Source of the DNA: Ignavibacteriota bacterium
Lineage (GTDB): Bacteria > Bacteroidota > Ignavibacteria > SZUA-365
Direction: 5' to 3'
DNA length: 64,000 bases
Assembly (NCBI GenBank): GCA_016218045.1
Contig: JACRFB010000063.1
Location: 1-64,000 of the forward strand
How positions within the stretch are numbered: the stretch's first letter is position 1; each line of letters starts with the position of its first letter. The translations under genes were made by a program, and so were the position numbers. The notes under the pieces were generated by a model. The model was not told the DNA's origin. It saw only the letters and a list, made by a program, of their open reading frames with translations, and made no database searches. Below are positions 1 through 9,130 of this stretch, one piece after another.

Positions 1-330
1 ACAGCGGGACAGCGGGATAGCGGGAGAGCGGAACAACGAAAGAGTGTCTCGCTGAGCGGAGTCGAAGCGCGACGTGACAGCGGGACAGCGGGAGCGGAAC
101 AACGAAATAGTGTCTCGCTGAGCGGAGTCGAAGCGCGACGGGACAGCGGGACAGCGGGACAGCGGGAGCGGAACAACGAAATAGTGTCTCGCTGAGTCCC
201 GCGCAGCGGGAAAGAGCGACGTGACAGCGGGACAGCGGGACAGCGGGATAGCGGGAGAGCGGAACAACGAAATAGTGTCTCGCTGAGCGGAGTCGAAGCG
301 CGACGTGACAGCGGGACAGCGGGACCAGAA
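1..330 (+). repeat. Tandem block of about 65-90 bp units (left arm of an inverted pair)
   Basis: Four copies of a unit containing GCGGAACAACGAAATAGTG, followed by CTCGCTGAGCGGAGTCGAAG, begin near 28, 93, 168 and 258. They are separated by variable numbers of GACAGCGG-type 8-9 bp steps. The same units, reverse-complemented, occur four times at 1600-1960. One copy on each side carries the same variant, in which the GCGGAGTCGAAG part is replaced by a TCCCGCG-type sequence, so the two blocks share ancestry. No gene is supported here. Confidence 0.9.
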
Positions 331-430
331 CGCTGTGTCACCCCGAGCTTGTCGAGGCACGACGGGCCGGGGGAGTGGGGAGTGGGGAGTTGGGAGTGGG
401 GAGTGGGGAGTAGGGAGTTGGGACGGCGAC

Positions 431-745
431 GGATTGAAATGCCATCGCAACGGATTGAAATGCCATTGCGGCGGATTGAAATGCCATTGCACGACGTGAA
501 AACGATTTTGCAGCGCGTGAAAACGTCATTACATAGGATTGAAACGTCATTGCAAAGGATTGAAACGTCATTGTGTAGGATTGAAATGCCATTGCACGAC
601 GTGAAAACGATTTTGCAGCGCGTGAAAACGTCATTACATAGGATTGAAACATCATTGCAAAGGATTGAAACGTCATTGCGCGGGATTGAAACGTCATTGC
701 ATAGGATTTAAATGCCGTTGCACGACGTGAAAAAGTGAGTGCATC
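431..745. repeat. 21-bp tandem array with a 105-bp higher-order repeat
   Basis: Fourteen head-to-tail 21-bp units of the type GGATTGAAACGTCATTGC plus three bases run from 431 to 724, with a decayed unit after that. Five-unit blocks repeat as a whole: 473-577 and 578-682 are nearly identical, giving a 105-bp period. Because 21 is a multiple of three, both strands stay open: the plus strand reads seven-residue repeats such as RIETSLQ and the minus strand repeats such as AMTFQSF. No ribosome binding site or signal peptide is visible, so I treat the open frames as a by-product. Confidence 0.9.
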
Positions 746-803
746 GGATCAAAGGCTCGGTGCGAAGAATTACCCGGGATTGGTTCTTGTGCTCTCTCGG
801 AAT

Positions 804-853
804 GGGTAGATGGGTAGCTGGTAGTTGGTAGTTGGTAGATCGGTAGATGGTAG
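804..853. repeat. Short GGTAG-type degenerate tandem repeat
   Basis: A run of GGTAGATG, GGTAGCT and GGTAGTT steps of 7-8 bp. It lies inside the gene-free island and has no coding signal. Confidence 0.7.
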
Positions 854-923
854 CGCGCGATAGAACTTGGATACTTCCCACTTTTCCACTTTGCGACCTT
901 CCACGATTTCCTGAGCCCCGGAG

Positions 924-1210
924 GGGCGACATTCACCAACCCACGCCGTGAGGCGTGGGAGTGCGGCGTGTGACAGGAAATGAAGAGCCCCGGAGGGGCG
1001 GCATTCAGAGGTCGGATTCGCCACATGTGAATGCATCATCCTCGCGTGCAAACTGCAGAAGAAATTCCGGGTATTTGTTCTTGTGCTCTCGCGAAAGATG
1101 TGTTCCCAAGGCTCAACGTCCTGGAATGCTGCCTCGCTTCGCGGGGCTCTGTGGACTTCGATGCCGCGTCGTGTCCCACGCCTCACGGCGTGGGTTGGTG
1201 AATGTCGCCC
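924..1210. repeat. Exact 37-bp inverted repeat (924-960 and 1174-1210) with internal palindromes
   Basis: The stretch at 924-960 is the exact reverse complement of 1174-1210. Each arm contains the small palindrome CCACGCCGTGAGGCGTGG. In addition, AGCCCCGGAGGGGCG occurs at 914 and again at 985, itself a palindrome. The 213 bp between the arms carry no supported gene. This looks like a pair of dispersed palindromic intergenic elements in opposite orientation. Confidence 0.85.
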
Positions 1211-1230
1211 GCTTCGCGGGCTCAACGTAC

Positions 1231-1320
1231 GATGAGACGATTGGACGGTTAGACGAGCAGACGATTAGACGATCAGACGATCAGACGATTAGACGATCAG
1301 ACGATTAGACGATAAAACGA
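1231..1320. repeat. AGACGATTAG/AGACGATC tandem repeat
   Basis: About nine 8-10 bp steps of AGACGATT, AGACGATC and variants. No coding signal is seen. Confidence 0.8.
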
Positions 1321-1351
1321 CACACCTGTCCGATTCTTACTGCGATCCGTT

Positions 1352-1567
1352 CCGCGTGTGCGCAAACCGCGTATGACATCCGACAGGGGCGACCGGCGGT
1401 CGCCCGACACCGCCGCGGAACACGCGCAAAACACTGCGCAGAACAGACCAGTCACCGATCCGCGTGTGCGCAAACCGCGTATGACATCCGACAGGGGCGA
1501 CCGGCGGTCGCCCGACACCGCCGCAGAACACAAGCAAAACACCGCACAGAACAGACCAGTCACCGTC
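1352..1567. repeat. Direct duplication, two 108-bp copies
   Basis: Copy A starts at 1352 and copy B at 1460. They differ at only a few positions, mostly near the end of each copy. Each copy contains the palindromic core CGACCGGCGGTCG. The 108-bp length keeps a frame open on both strands, giving a 36-residue peptide repeated twice, but no start signal or domain supports a gene. Confidence 0.85.
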
Positions 1568-1599
1568 TCCCGGAACGGGAGAGGGCCGGGGTGAGGGTA

Positions 1600-1960
1600 A
1601 CAGTCCCGCTCTCCCGCTGTCCCGCTGTCACGTCGCGCTTCGACTCCGCTCAGCGAGACACTATTTCGTTGTTCCGCTCCCGCTGTCCCGCTGTCACGTC
1701 GCGCTTCGACTCCGCTCAGCGAGACACTATTTCGTTGTTCCGCTCCCGCTGTCGCGCTCTCCCGCTGTCGCGCTGTCCCGCTGTCGCGTCGCGCTTCGAC
1801 TCCGCTCAGCGAGACACTATTTCGTTGTTCCGCTCCCGCTGTCCCGCTGTCCCGCTGTCACGTCGCGCTTTCCCGCTACGCGGGACTCAGCGAGACACTA
1901 TTTCGTTGTTCCGCTCCCGCTGTCCCGCTCTCCCGCTGTCCCGCTCTCCCGCTCCTATCT
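1600..1960 (-). repeat. Tandem block, right arm of the inverted pair
   Basis: Four copies of the 1-330 unit in reverse orientation, each containing GAGACACTATTTCGTTGTTC and ending near 1678, 1742, 1832 and 1913, separated by CGCTGTCC steps. With the left block it forms inverted repeats of about 330 bp around 1.27 kb of other repeats. The block runs right up to the stop codon of the next gene. Confidence 0.9.
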
Positions 1961-1961
1961 C

Positions 1962-4900
1962 CTATCTCCTCGAAAGCGGCAACTCCCGCGCGGCGTCGGT
2001 GATCGCGCCGATCTTGCTGGCGTAACTCGTGCGCGCCGCGATGTCGTCGTCGGTCACGTAATGCACGTCGAGCAGACCGCTGTTCTTGTAGCCGGTGCGC
2101 AGGTAATTCATCTCGGCCAAGCACAGACTCCACCCGTTCAACCACAACGCCAGTTGTGCGCGCGCCTCGAGATCACCACCCACGTGGAAAATGAGATCGA
2201 TGTCGCTGCCCGGACCCGCGCTGCCGTTCTTCGTGCTTCCGAAGACGTAGGCAGACTTCACATCAAATCGGCGCGGATCAATCTGCGCGGCGATGCGTTC
2301 GGCCATGCGCAGGCGCCAGCTCCAGTGGTCCTCGATCTCGTGCACTTCTTCCTCGGTGTTCTCGGCGTACACGGCGCGGTTCTTGCGCACCGGTGTCAGA
2401 TAGCCCATCGCCTCCTCGAGGTCGGCGTTCATCAGCACTCGCATCACCATGCCGTCGGTGCAGCGCGGAACGTCGATGACACGAATCGTGTCCTTGAGGT
2501 GTTCGAACTCCGGCAGCAGTTCCGCCAGCACATTCGGCATGTGATGCAGGAAACCCTCGTTGAAAATCACGCCCGGATCGTCGGGATACAGCGGCAGATA
2601 GCGTATCGAGGCCTCGACAAGATCCTGGAAAAAGTGTGTGCCGAAGGAGAGGTCGGGTACGTAGTTGCCGGTCTTGCGCGCGATTTCGATGAGCACGGCG
2701 GTGTTGTTGATGTCGGAGTACGACACGGCCACGCCCAGCTTGATATCGCCGCGGCTGCCCCAGCGGCCCGGACCCATCAGAATGAACTGCCGCTTCGGCA
2801 GAAGATTGTTCAGCCGCCCGATGGCGCGCCCCACTTCGAGCAGATCGTTTCTGTCGGGCAGATACGAGTACTGCTGCGGATCCACGTACACGATGTGTGT
2901 GATGTCGGGCACCACGCCGTTCGAGATGAAACGGTTGGCCGTGAAAATCTTCCGGTGATTCGACACGTCGCGCGGTATCGAGGCCGGCGCGCTTCCGCGT
3001 GTGAAACTCTGCGGCCTGCACTGGAGCAGATACAGCACGTCGCCGTCGCTCGCGAATTCGATGTCGACCGGCGTGTCGATGCTCTCCTGCAGCAAGCGGA
3101 CGATGGCGTGCAACTGTTTCACAAAATTCGAGCGCGTGATCAGTCCGTCGAACGTCACCGCCGCGGTCTCGCGCTCGAAGTCGATGTGCAGACCCACCGG
3201 CTGCCGCATGTGATCCTCTTCGTACAGCGACACGATGCGATGGACCTGCGGGAACTCGTTGCCGTACTCGCGCAGGAATTCCTGCACGTCCACGGTCTCG
3301 AAGCTGCACGTATCCAGATTGATGACGTCCATCTTCTTGGGGGAATACCGCAGCATCTCCTCGGGCGACACGTTCACGCGCAGATTCGGCTGGCCCGGCG
3401 CGATGAGGATGGGGAAGTCGTCGCTCAGCCGGTCCACCGCGCGTGTGCCGAGTCCGGGCACCATGCGGATGAGTCCGTCCTCGCGCCGTATGCGCGGCGA
3501 CCAGCGGAATTCGTTGTTGCTGAACGCCACGCCCGCGAAGGCGGGCAGGAAGTACTTGCCGACCTGTGTGCCGACAACCTCCTGAATCATGATGCCCATC
3601 TCCTCGTGGAAGTCGAGCAGTCCGCGTTCGGATCGGTATTCGATGGGATCGGGTCCGAATATCGACGCGTACACCTCGGCGATGGCGTCCATCAGCGCCG
3701 CGAGGCGTTCGCCCTTGCTCCCCGCGTTCGCGAGGAAGAGACTCTTGTACTTGCCCGAAAACGCGGCGCTCATGCTGTCCTCGAGCAGACTCGAACTGCG
3801 CACGATGATGGGGCGGTCGCCGAGATCGTCGAGCGCCATCGACAGGCCCTTGATGATCTCGGTGGTGAAGTACGAGTTCTTGAACACCTGCACGAGGTGC
3901 GGATATTCGTCGCGCACCTGGTCGATGTCGAGGTACTTCTGATTGAACACTTCCTCGAGATTGTTGTAGTGGATGAAGTTCAGGATGCCGTCGGAGACGA
4001 CGTACCAGGTCTTCGGAGTGCGCACGTTTTCGAGCAGGGGATTTTGTCCCGCGGCCCGGCGCACGATCTGTGTCGCGAGAAAAAGTCCCGCGCTTTTGCC
4101 GCCCAGTTTGCCGTGGCTCTTCTGGTGGTAGATGATGCGGTGCAGGAGGTCGTAGAAGTCGCGTATCTCGATGTACTTCTTCGCGATGTTGATGAAGCTG
4201 AGCTGGTCGTTGAAGAAGCGCCGAATCAACGACACGCGCAGCACCTTGTCGGTGGAGGGTGAAAGCTCGAGTCCCGACGGGAACAGATGGTAATAGCGCC
4301 CGAGTGCATCCGATATTTCGGCCAGCGAGGTGTCGAGACTTTCGACGGCATTCACGAGGAAGGCGGCCTTGTCGTCCTTGATCCACTTCTGGATGTTCAT
4401 CAGGATGTCGTCATCGCTCAGGTAATTCGAGGCGATGATGAAGATCTCGTCGCTCGTGATGATGAAGTTGTGCAGTTCCTCGCGCTGCTGCGGCTTGTTG
4501 GTGCCGAAGGCGGGATCGTCGCCGGGCTGTTCGGTCACGTTGAAACTCTGCAGCAGCGTCGATGCCTCCTTGATGCCGATGCGGCAGAGGTGGTTCAGCA
4601 TGCGCCGCGAAATGCGTGTGTACAGACTCTGGTCGGTCTTGCGCAGTACGCCCAGCACAACCATCCATTCGCTGCGCTCCTTGCCAGTGCGTTCCGTGCG
4701 GAAGGTCTCCCACTCGAAGAACACGTTTTTCAGGCGCTGATGCAGGATAAAATGCGCGATGCGTTCCGCGATGGAGTTGAGCAGCCGGCGCTCCTCCTTG
4801 AGGAAGGGACCCTCGTCGGCGGGTGGAAGCTCCTTTGTGTAGTACACTTCCACAACGCCCTCCACGGCGTCCTGCACGCTGATATCCGAGCGCTGCAGCC

Positions 4901-5141
4901 AGCGTGTCACGGCGAAGTTTTCGCTGGTGAACACCGCCTCGCCGTAGCGGATGCGCGCGCAGCAGAGGTCCGGATACTGCCATCCCTCGGGTATCGCGCG
5001 CGCCACCTCGACGAGCACGTCCTCCAGTGTCTCGTCGCGCGCGGTGAGAAGTTCCTCGATGCCGTAGAGGCAGCTCAACTCCTTTGCTCGTTCGCCGAGG
5101 ACGGTGAGCAGATCGTTGATGTCCTTGCTCTGATGTTTCAT
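1962..5141 (-). CDS. PEP/pyruvate-binding domain protein with C-terminal nucleotidyltransferase domain
   Basis: A 1059-residue cytoplasmic protein. Residues about 1-140 form a sensor-like N-terminal region (NELSCLYG-type, here KELSCLYGIEELL) known from histidine kinases of other phyla. A pyruvate phosphate dikinase-type ATP-grasp region follows (KLGGKSAGL near 344, VRSSSLLEDS near 449, LLQCRPQ near 709). Then comes a module with MGPGRWGS near 792 and GTHFFQDL. Near 970 a nucleotidyltransferase signature is seen (FGSTKNGSAGPGSDIDL). The phosphohistidine swivelling domain of true PEP synthases is not visible. I chose the ATG giving MKHQSKD because homology-like sequence begins there. A TTG 66 bp upstream has a better Shine-Dalgarno (GGAGGG) but would add an Arg/Pro-rich stretch. 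It is divergent from the glutamate dehydrogenase gene 145 bp away. Its substrate is unknown. Confidence 0.85.
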   Translation of the reverse strand: MKHQSKDINDLLTVLGERAKELSCLYGIEELLTARDETLEDVLVEVARAIPEGWQYPDLCCARIRYGEAVFTSENFAVTRWLQRSDISVQDAVEGVVEVYYTKELPPADEGPFLKEERRLLNSIAERIAHFILHQRLKNVFFEWETFRTERTGKERSEWMVVLGVLRKTDQSLYTRISRRMLNHLCRIGIKEASTLLQSFNVTEQPGDDPAFGTNKPQQREELHNFIITSDEIFIIASNYLSDDDILMNIQKWIKDDKAAFLVNAVESLDTSLAEISDALGRYYHLFPSGLELSPSTDKVLRVSLIRRFFNDQLSFINIAKKYIEIRDFYDLLHRIIYHQKSHGKLGGKSAGLFLATQIVRRAAGQNPLLENVRTPKTWYVVSDGILNFIHYNNLEEVFNQKYLDIDQVRDEYPHLVQVFKNSYFTTEIIKGLSMALDDLGDRPIIVRSSSLLEDSMSAAFSGKYKSLFLANAGSKGERLAALMDAIAEVYASIFGPDPIEYRSERGLLDFHEEMGIMIQEVVGTQVGKYFLPAFAGVAFSNNEFRWSPRIRREDGLIRMVPGLGTRAVDRLSDDFPILIAPGQPNLRVNVSPEEMLRYSPKKMDVINLDTCSFETVDVQEFLREYGNEFPQVHRIVSLYEEDHMRQPVGLHIDFERETAAVTFDGLITRSNFVKQLHAIVRLLQESIDTPVDIEFASDGDVLYLLQCRPQSFTRGSAPASIPRDVSNHRKIFTANRFISNGVVPDITHIVYVDPQQYSYLPDRNDLLEVGRAIGRLNNLLPKRQFILMGPGRWGSRGDIKLGVAVSYSDINNTAVLIEIARKTGNYVPDLSFGTHFFQDLVEASIRYLPLYPDDPGVIFNEGFLHHMPNVLAELLPEFEHLKDTIRVIDVPRCTDGMVMRVLMNADLEEAMGYLTPVRKNRAVYAENTEEEVHEIEDHWSWRLRMAERIAAQIDPRRFDVKSAYVFGSTKNGSAGPGSDIDLIFHVGGDLEARAQLALWLNGWSLCLAEMNYLRTGYKNSGLLDVHYVTDDDIAARTSYASKIGAITDAARELPLSRR

Positions 5142-5224
5142 GGGATGGAGGCGCTGCGGTGGGTCGCGAAGGGGATGGTGCGGGAAATTACGTCTTCGGC
5201 GCGTCAAATGACACCCTCCGGGGC

Positions 5225-5256
5225 TTTGGCGCGCGCGCGGAATTATGGTAGTTTAC
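5225..5256 (+). promoter_or_regulatory. Candidate Bacteroidota-type promoter of the first glutamate dehydrogenase
   Basis: TTTG at 5225-5228 is followed after 20 bp by TAGTTTAC (consensus TAnnTTTG). It lies about 30 bp before the start codon, in the divergent gap. Assigned by pattern only. Confidence 0.35.
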
Positions 5257-5286
5257 GGTACTCTTATCCTTTAAAAGGACGCTCCC

Positions 5287-6573
5287 ATGGCCCAAGAATC
5301 GTTTAATCCGTTCCGCATGGCGCAGCAGCAATTCGACAGCATCGCCGAAAAACTCTCGCTCGACGATGCCACGCGCGAGCTGCTCCGCACCCCCGATCGT
5401 GAATTCCATTTCAATATTCCCATCCGTATGGACGACGGCAGTTACCGCGTGTTCCGCGGTTTCCGCGTGCAGCACAACGACGCGCGCGGTCCGAGCAAGG
5501 GCGGCATCCGTTTCCATCCGCACGAGACCATCGACACCGTGCGCGCCCTCGCGATGTGGATGACGTGGAAGACCGCGGTGGTCGACATCCCGCTCGGCGG
5601 CGGGAAGGGCGGCGTGATCTGCGATCCGCACAATCTCTCCATGCGCGAGCAGGAGGCACTGTGCCGCGGCTGGGTGCGCAAGATCGTCGAGTATATCGGC
5701 GCGTATCAGGACGTGCCCGCGCCGGATGTCATGACATCGTCGCAGCACATGGTGTGGATGCTCGACGAGTACGAGCACATCACAGGCCGCAAGGAGCCGG
5801 GTTTTATCACCGGCAAGCCGGTCGGTCTCGGCGGCTCGCTCGGACGCACGGAAGCCACGGGATACGGTCTTGTGTACACGCTGCGCGAAGCCATGCGCGA
5901 GCGCGACCTCGCCATCGCGGGTTCCACCGCCAGCGTGCAGGGCTTCGGCAATGTGGCGCAGTACGCGATCGAGCTGTTTATCTCGTACGGCGGCAAGGTC
6001 ATCGCGGTGTCGTGCTGGGATCAGCGCGAGCAGCGCGCCTTCACGTTCCGCCGCAAGGACGGCATCGATCTGCAGGTGCTGCGCGGTATCACGAACAAGT
6101 TCGGCGAGATCGACCGCGGCAAGGCGCCGGAACTCGGCTTTGATGTGCTGGACGGCGACGCCTGGCTCGAACAGGATGCCGATGTGTTGATTCCCGCGGC
6201 GCTCGAGAATCAGATCAACGCGCTCAATGTCGACAAGATCCGCCCCTCGGTGCAGCTCATCGCCGAAGGCGCCAACGGTCCGACGACGCCCGAGGCCGAC
6301 GGGGTGCTGCACAAGCGCGGCGTGGTGATTGTGCCCGATTTCCTCGCAAACGCGGGCGGCGTGACCTGCAGCTATTTCGAGCAGGTGCAGAGCAACATGA
6401 ACTATTACTGGACGCGCGACGAGGTGCTCAGCAAACTCGATTCGAAGATGACCGACGCCTACGACGCCGTGGCCGACATCGCGCGCAAGCGCCGGCTCTC
6501 GCTGCGCGACGCCGCCTACATGATCGCCATCTCGCGCGTCGCCGAGGCGTGCAAGCTGCGCGGCTGGGTGTAG
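5287..6573 (+). CDS. Glu/Leu/Phe/Val-type glutamate dehydrogenase (short form)
   Basis: A 428-residue enzyme that would interconvert glutamate with 2-oxoglutarate and ammonia. The substrate-binding and catalytic part is intact: RGPSKGGIRFHP near 67-78, GGGKGG at 104-109 with the active-site lysine, and PAPDV at 145-149. The nucleotide-binding Rossmann loop is GFGNVA at 219-224. Length and motifs fit the roughly 420-residue hexameric subfamily common in archaea and many bacteria, which is distinct from the second dehydrogenase at 13405-14748. Coenzyme preference (NAD or NADP) cannot be read with certainty. An AAAGGA ribosome site precedes the ATG. The gene is divergent from the PEP-binding protein on its left. 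Confidence 0.93.
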   Translation: MAQESFNPFRMAQQQFDSIAEKLSLDDATRELLRTPDREFHFNIPIRMDDGSYRVFRGFRVQHNDARGPSKGGIRFHPHETIDTVRALAMWMTWKTAVVDIPLGGGKGGVICDPHNLSMREQEALCRGWVRKIVEYIGAYQDVPAPDVMTSSQHMVWMLDEYEHITGRKEPGFITGKPVGLGGSLGRTEATGYGLVYTLREAMRERDLAIAGSTASVQGFGNVAQYAIELFISYGGKVIAVSCWDQREQRAFTFRRKDGIDLQVLRGITNKFGEIDRGKAPELGFDVLDGDAWLEQDADVLIPAALENQINALNVDKIRPSVQLIAEGANGPTTPEADGVLHKRGVVIVPDFLANAGGVTCSYFEQVQSNMNYYWTRDEVLSKLDSKMTDAYDAVADIARKRRLSLRDAAYMIAISRVAEACKLRGWV

Positions 6574-6627
6574 GGATGAAGAATGTTGAACGTTGAAAGT
6601 GGAACGGTGAAAGTAGCACGTTGATAG
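6574..6627. repeat. Short copy of the GTAGCA/GTTGAAAG dispersed intergenic repeat
   Basis: The gap holds GTTGAACGTTGAAAGTGGAA and GAAAGTAGCACGTTG. These are variants of the element seen at 13236-13325 and 20499-20606. Confidence 0.5.
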
Positions 6628-9093
6628 ATGCGTCGTATCACAAGACAGTATGAGATTGTCTGTGCCGTGCTGCTGTATGCACTGTTTGTGTGCGGTGCCG
6701 GTGCGCAGCAGCGTCGAGCTTCGGGCATTGTTGTGGACCGGGACGGTGGCAAGCCGCTGCCGTTTACCCATGTGTTGATCCTCGGCAGTTCGAAGGGCAC
6801 CACCAGCGATCTTGAAGGGCGTTTCGTGCTCCCCCTCGACACAAGTGCGCACCGCCTGCGTTTCAGCCGCGTCGGGTACTCCTCCGTCACCATGCAAATT
6901 CACCCGGGCGATACGCTGTCGGACATGCGCATCATGCTGCGGCAGACCGCTATCAAAATGCGCGGAGTCACCGTCACAGCCGGAGAGGATCCGGCGGTGC
7001 CCATCATCCGCAAGGCCATCGAGAAGAAGCGTCTGCTCGAGCAGCGGCTATTTAACTATGCCGCGACCACACACACAAAAACGGTGCTGCGGATACTGTC
7101 GTTGGACGACCGCGAGGCGGGCGAGAGAGATCCGGACCTTCGTCTTCCTACCGTGGGCGAATCGCTGACGCAGGCATATTGGGCAAAGCCCGATCAGTAC
7201 AAGGAGATTATTGAGGCGCGCAGGAGTTCGGATCTCGATGGACCGACGAATACGCTCACAAGTATCACAGCCCGTGCAAACTTCTCCCGCGACCGTGTAC
7301 AAATCGGCAAACGTGTATCGGTTATTGGACCGATTTCGGAGGACGGTCTCTCCGCGTACTATTACACACTCATGGGCGAGACGTCCATCGATTCCACCAC
7401 GGTGTATATCATCCGCATTACACCGCGCAGCGCCGCCAAACCGCTGGTTGCGGGCACCATCTATATCACCGATGGCAGCTACCTGCTCAACAGCGTTGAT
7501 ATCGTCTTTAATGAAGCGGCGTTGCCACCAATGATCGATACCGTGAGCTTCCGCCAGCAATACAGTCTTGTCGACGACGAGTTCTGGCTGCCGTCGGATG
7601 TTTCGCTGTACGCCCACATGACGGCCTCCATCGTGGGGATCGAGGTCACGGCCGAGGGCCGCATGTTCTCGATCATCCAGAACTACCGCGTGAACAAACC
7701 GGAGAACGAGGAGATGATGGACGGCATCCGCGTCAAAGTGCTCGAGGGCGCGGATCTGTTTGATTCCACGTCGTGGCGTATGCAGCAGCGTATCCCGAAT
7801 ACAGAGGAGGAACTGCGCGCCTATACGAAGGGCGACAGCGTGCATCTCGTCGAAACCATCCAAGCGAGGCGATACAGCGCGGCCGAAGTATTCACGGGCA
7901 CAACGCTGGACGGTGGAAGTGTTTCGTATTCACTGCCGGGATTGCTTACGATGTATCACTACAATCGTGTTGAAGGGCATGCGGTGTATGCGCCGTTTTC
8001 GGTCTCCTCACCGGCATATTCGCTCCGCGGGGCCGGCTTCGGATTCGGGTACGGCCTCAGCGATGCGCGTGTAAAATGGCACGCCGCAGTGTCGCCGTAC
8101 TTGCACCTCCGCACGGGAATGTTTTTGGTGGCTTCCGCGTACAGCCGGCTCGCCTCCATCGACGAGGATCAGCACCTCATGGGCACCTCGGCCACGACGG
8201 CACTGAATCTGTTTGTCAAGGAGGATCCGCGCGATTATTACCGCAGCACGGGAGGTGGGATTCTCCTGGATGCCTATCTAGTGAATACCCTGCACAGCAG
8301 TCTCTCTGTTTCGTTGGAGGAGCACACGTCGGTGGCAACAAATACACAGTGGAGCCTCGCAGGAAAGGATACACGCTTCCGTGCCAATCCCCCGATCAAT
8401 GAGGGAAAATTCCTGTCCCTCGGTTTTGAGAGTGAACTGGATTTTCGTCCGCGCATCGACGATGCGGGCGTCGTCAGACGAAGCGGCGAGGCCGACATCG
8501 TTCCCAAGGCCGGAATCACGTGGACACAGGCGGATACGGAGCATGATCGATGGTCGTACCTGACACTCAGCGCGGGACTTTCCGGTACCATCGACCTCGG
8601 AATACTCGGCCGCAGCACTCTGGATGTATCCGCGCGGTGGAGCACACAGCGGCTTCCGACACAGGATCTCTTCCACCTCACCGGATCGAGCAACTACATA
8701 ACCGCACCCGCGCGTTTTCGGACGCTCGGCTTCCGCGAGTTTGGTGGTGATGCGGCTGCGTCAATCTTTGTGGAACAGAATCTGGGACGCCTGCCTTTCT
8801 CGATTCTTCCGCTCGGAAATATCCCGGTCCTCGGTGCGGCCTCGTGGGAACTCATTTTTTTTGGCGGAGCGGGATGGACGTCGATGCGTAGCAGTACCGG
8901 CGCCATGCAGACCGTGCCTGTCGGAATCGCGTCGCGGCCCTTCTTCGAGGCGGGCTTCAGTATTGAAAAAATATTCACATTATTCCGTCTCGATCTCGCA
9001 TGGCGGCTCGATCACTTCCGATCGGGACGGAATTTTTTTATAGGTTTCAGCACGTCCGAACTCTTGCGCGCACGTGCCTCCGGGGAAAATTAG
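6628..9093 (+). CDS. DUF5686-type outer-membrane protein with carboxypeptidase-like N-terminal domain
   Basis: An 821-residue exported protein. A signal peptide is evident (hydrophobic VLLYALFVCGAGA followed by QQR). Residues about 30-110 form a carboxypeptidase-regulatory-like beta-sandwich (SGIVVDRDGGKPLPFTHVLI). The segment with VPIIRKAIEKK near 130 and the following region match what I know of the DUF5686 family, widespread in Bacteroidota. The C-terminal half is rich in alternating hydrophobic and polar strands typical of a beta-barrel and ends without a sorting domain. Function is unknown for the family. It sits 54 bp downstream of the dehydrogenase, but the repeat between them argues against strict co-transcription. 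The start is the first ATG giving a proper signal peptide; the ribosome site is weak. Confidence 0.85.
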   Translation: MRRITRQYEIVCAVLLYALFVCGAGAQQRRASGIVVDRDGGKPLPFTHVLILGSSKGTTSDLEGRFVLPLDTSAHRLRFSRVGYSSVTMQIHPGDTLSDMRIMLRQTAIKMRGVTVTAGEDPAVPIIRKAIEKKRLLEQRLFNYAATTHTKTVLRILSLDDREAGERDPDLRLPTVGESLTQAYWAKPDQYKEIIEARRSSDLDGPTNTLTSITARANFSRDRVQIGKRVSVIGPISEDGLSAYYYTLMGETSIDSTTVYIIRITPRSAAKPLVAGTIYITDGSYLLNSVDIVFNEAALPPMIDTVSFRQQYSLVDDEFWLPSDVSLYAHMTASIVGIEVTAEGRMFSIIQNYRVNKPENEEMMDGIRVKVLEGADLFDSTSWRMQQRIPNTEEELRAYTKGDSVHLVETIQARRYSAAEVFTGTTLDGGSVSYSLPGLLTMYHYNRVEGHAVYAPFSVSSPAYSLRGAGFGFGYGLSDARVKWHAAVSPYLHLRTGMFLVASAYSRLASIDEDQHLMGTSATTALNLFVKEDPRDYYRSTGGGILLDAYLVNTLHSSLSVSLEEHTSVATNTQWSLAGKDTRFRANPPINEGKFLSLGFESELDFRPRIDDAGVVRRSGEADIVPKAGITWTQADTEHDRWSYLTLSAGLSGTIDLGILGRSTLDVSARWSTQRLPTQDLFHLTGSSNYITAPARFRTLGFREFGGDAAASIFVEQNLGRLPFSILPLGNIPVLGAASWELIFFGGAGWTSMRSSTGAMQTVPVGIASRPFFEAGFSIEKIFTLFRLDLAWRLDHFRSGRNFFIGFSTSELLRARASGEN

Positions 9094-9130
9094 AGATGGT
9101 CTCTGCTTGGCACTCAATCACGGTTGACGC

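Noticed and set aside
338-711. Genes encoding heptapeptide-repeat proteins on both strands
   Set aside because: Openness follows from the 21-bp period; there is no ribosome site, domain or signal peptide.
431-745. CRISPR array (units contain GATTGAAAC, as at the end of many CRISPR repeats)
   Set aside because: Units are 21 bp head to tail with no unique spacers, and no cas genes are present.
5188-6903. A 571-codon frame antisense to glutamate dehydrogenase
   Set aside because: It is a shadow of the highly conserved dehydrogenase and spans the promoter gap.
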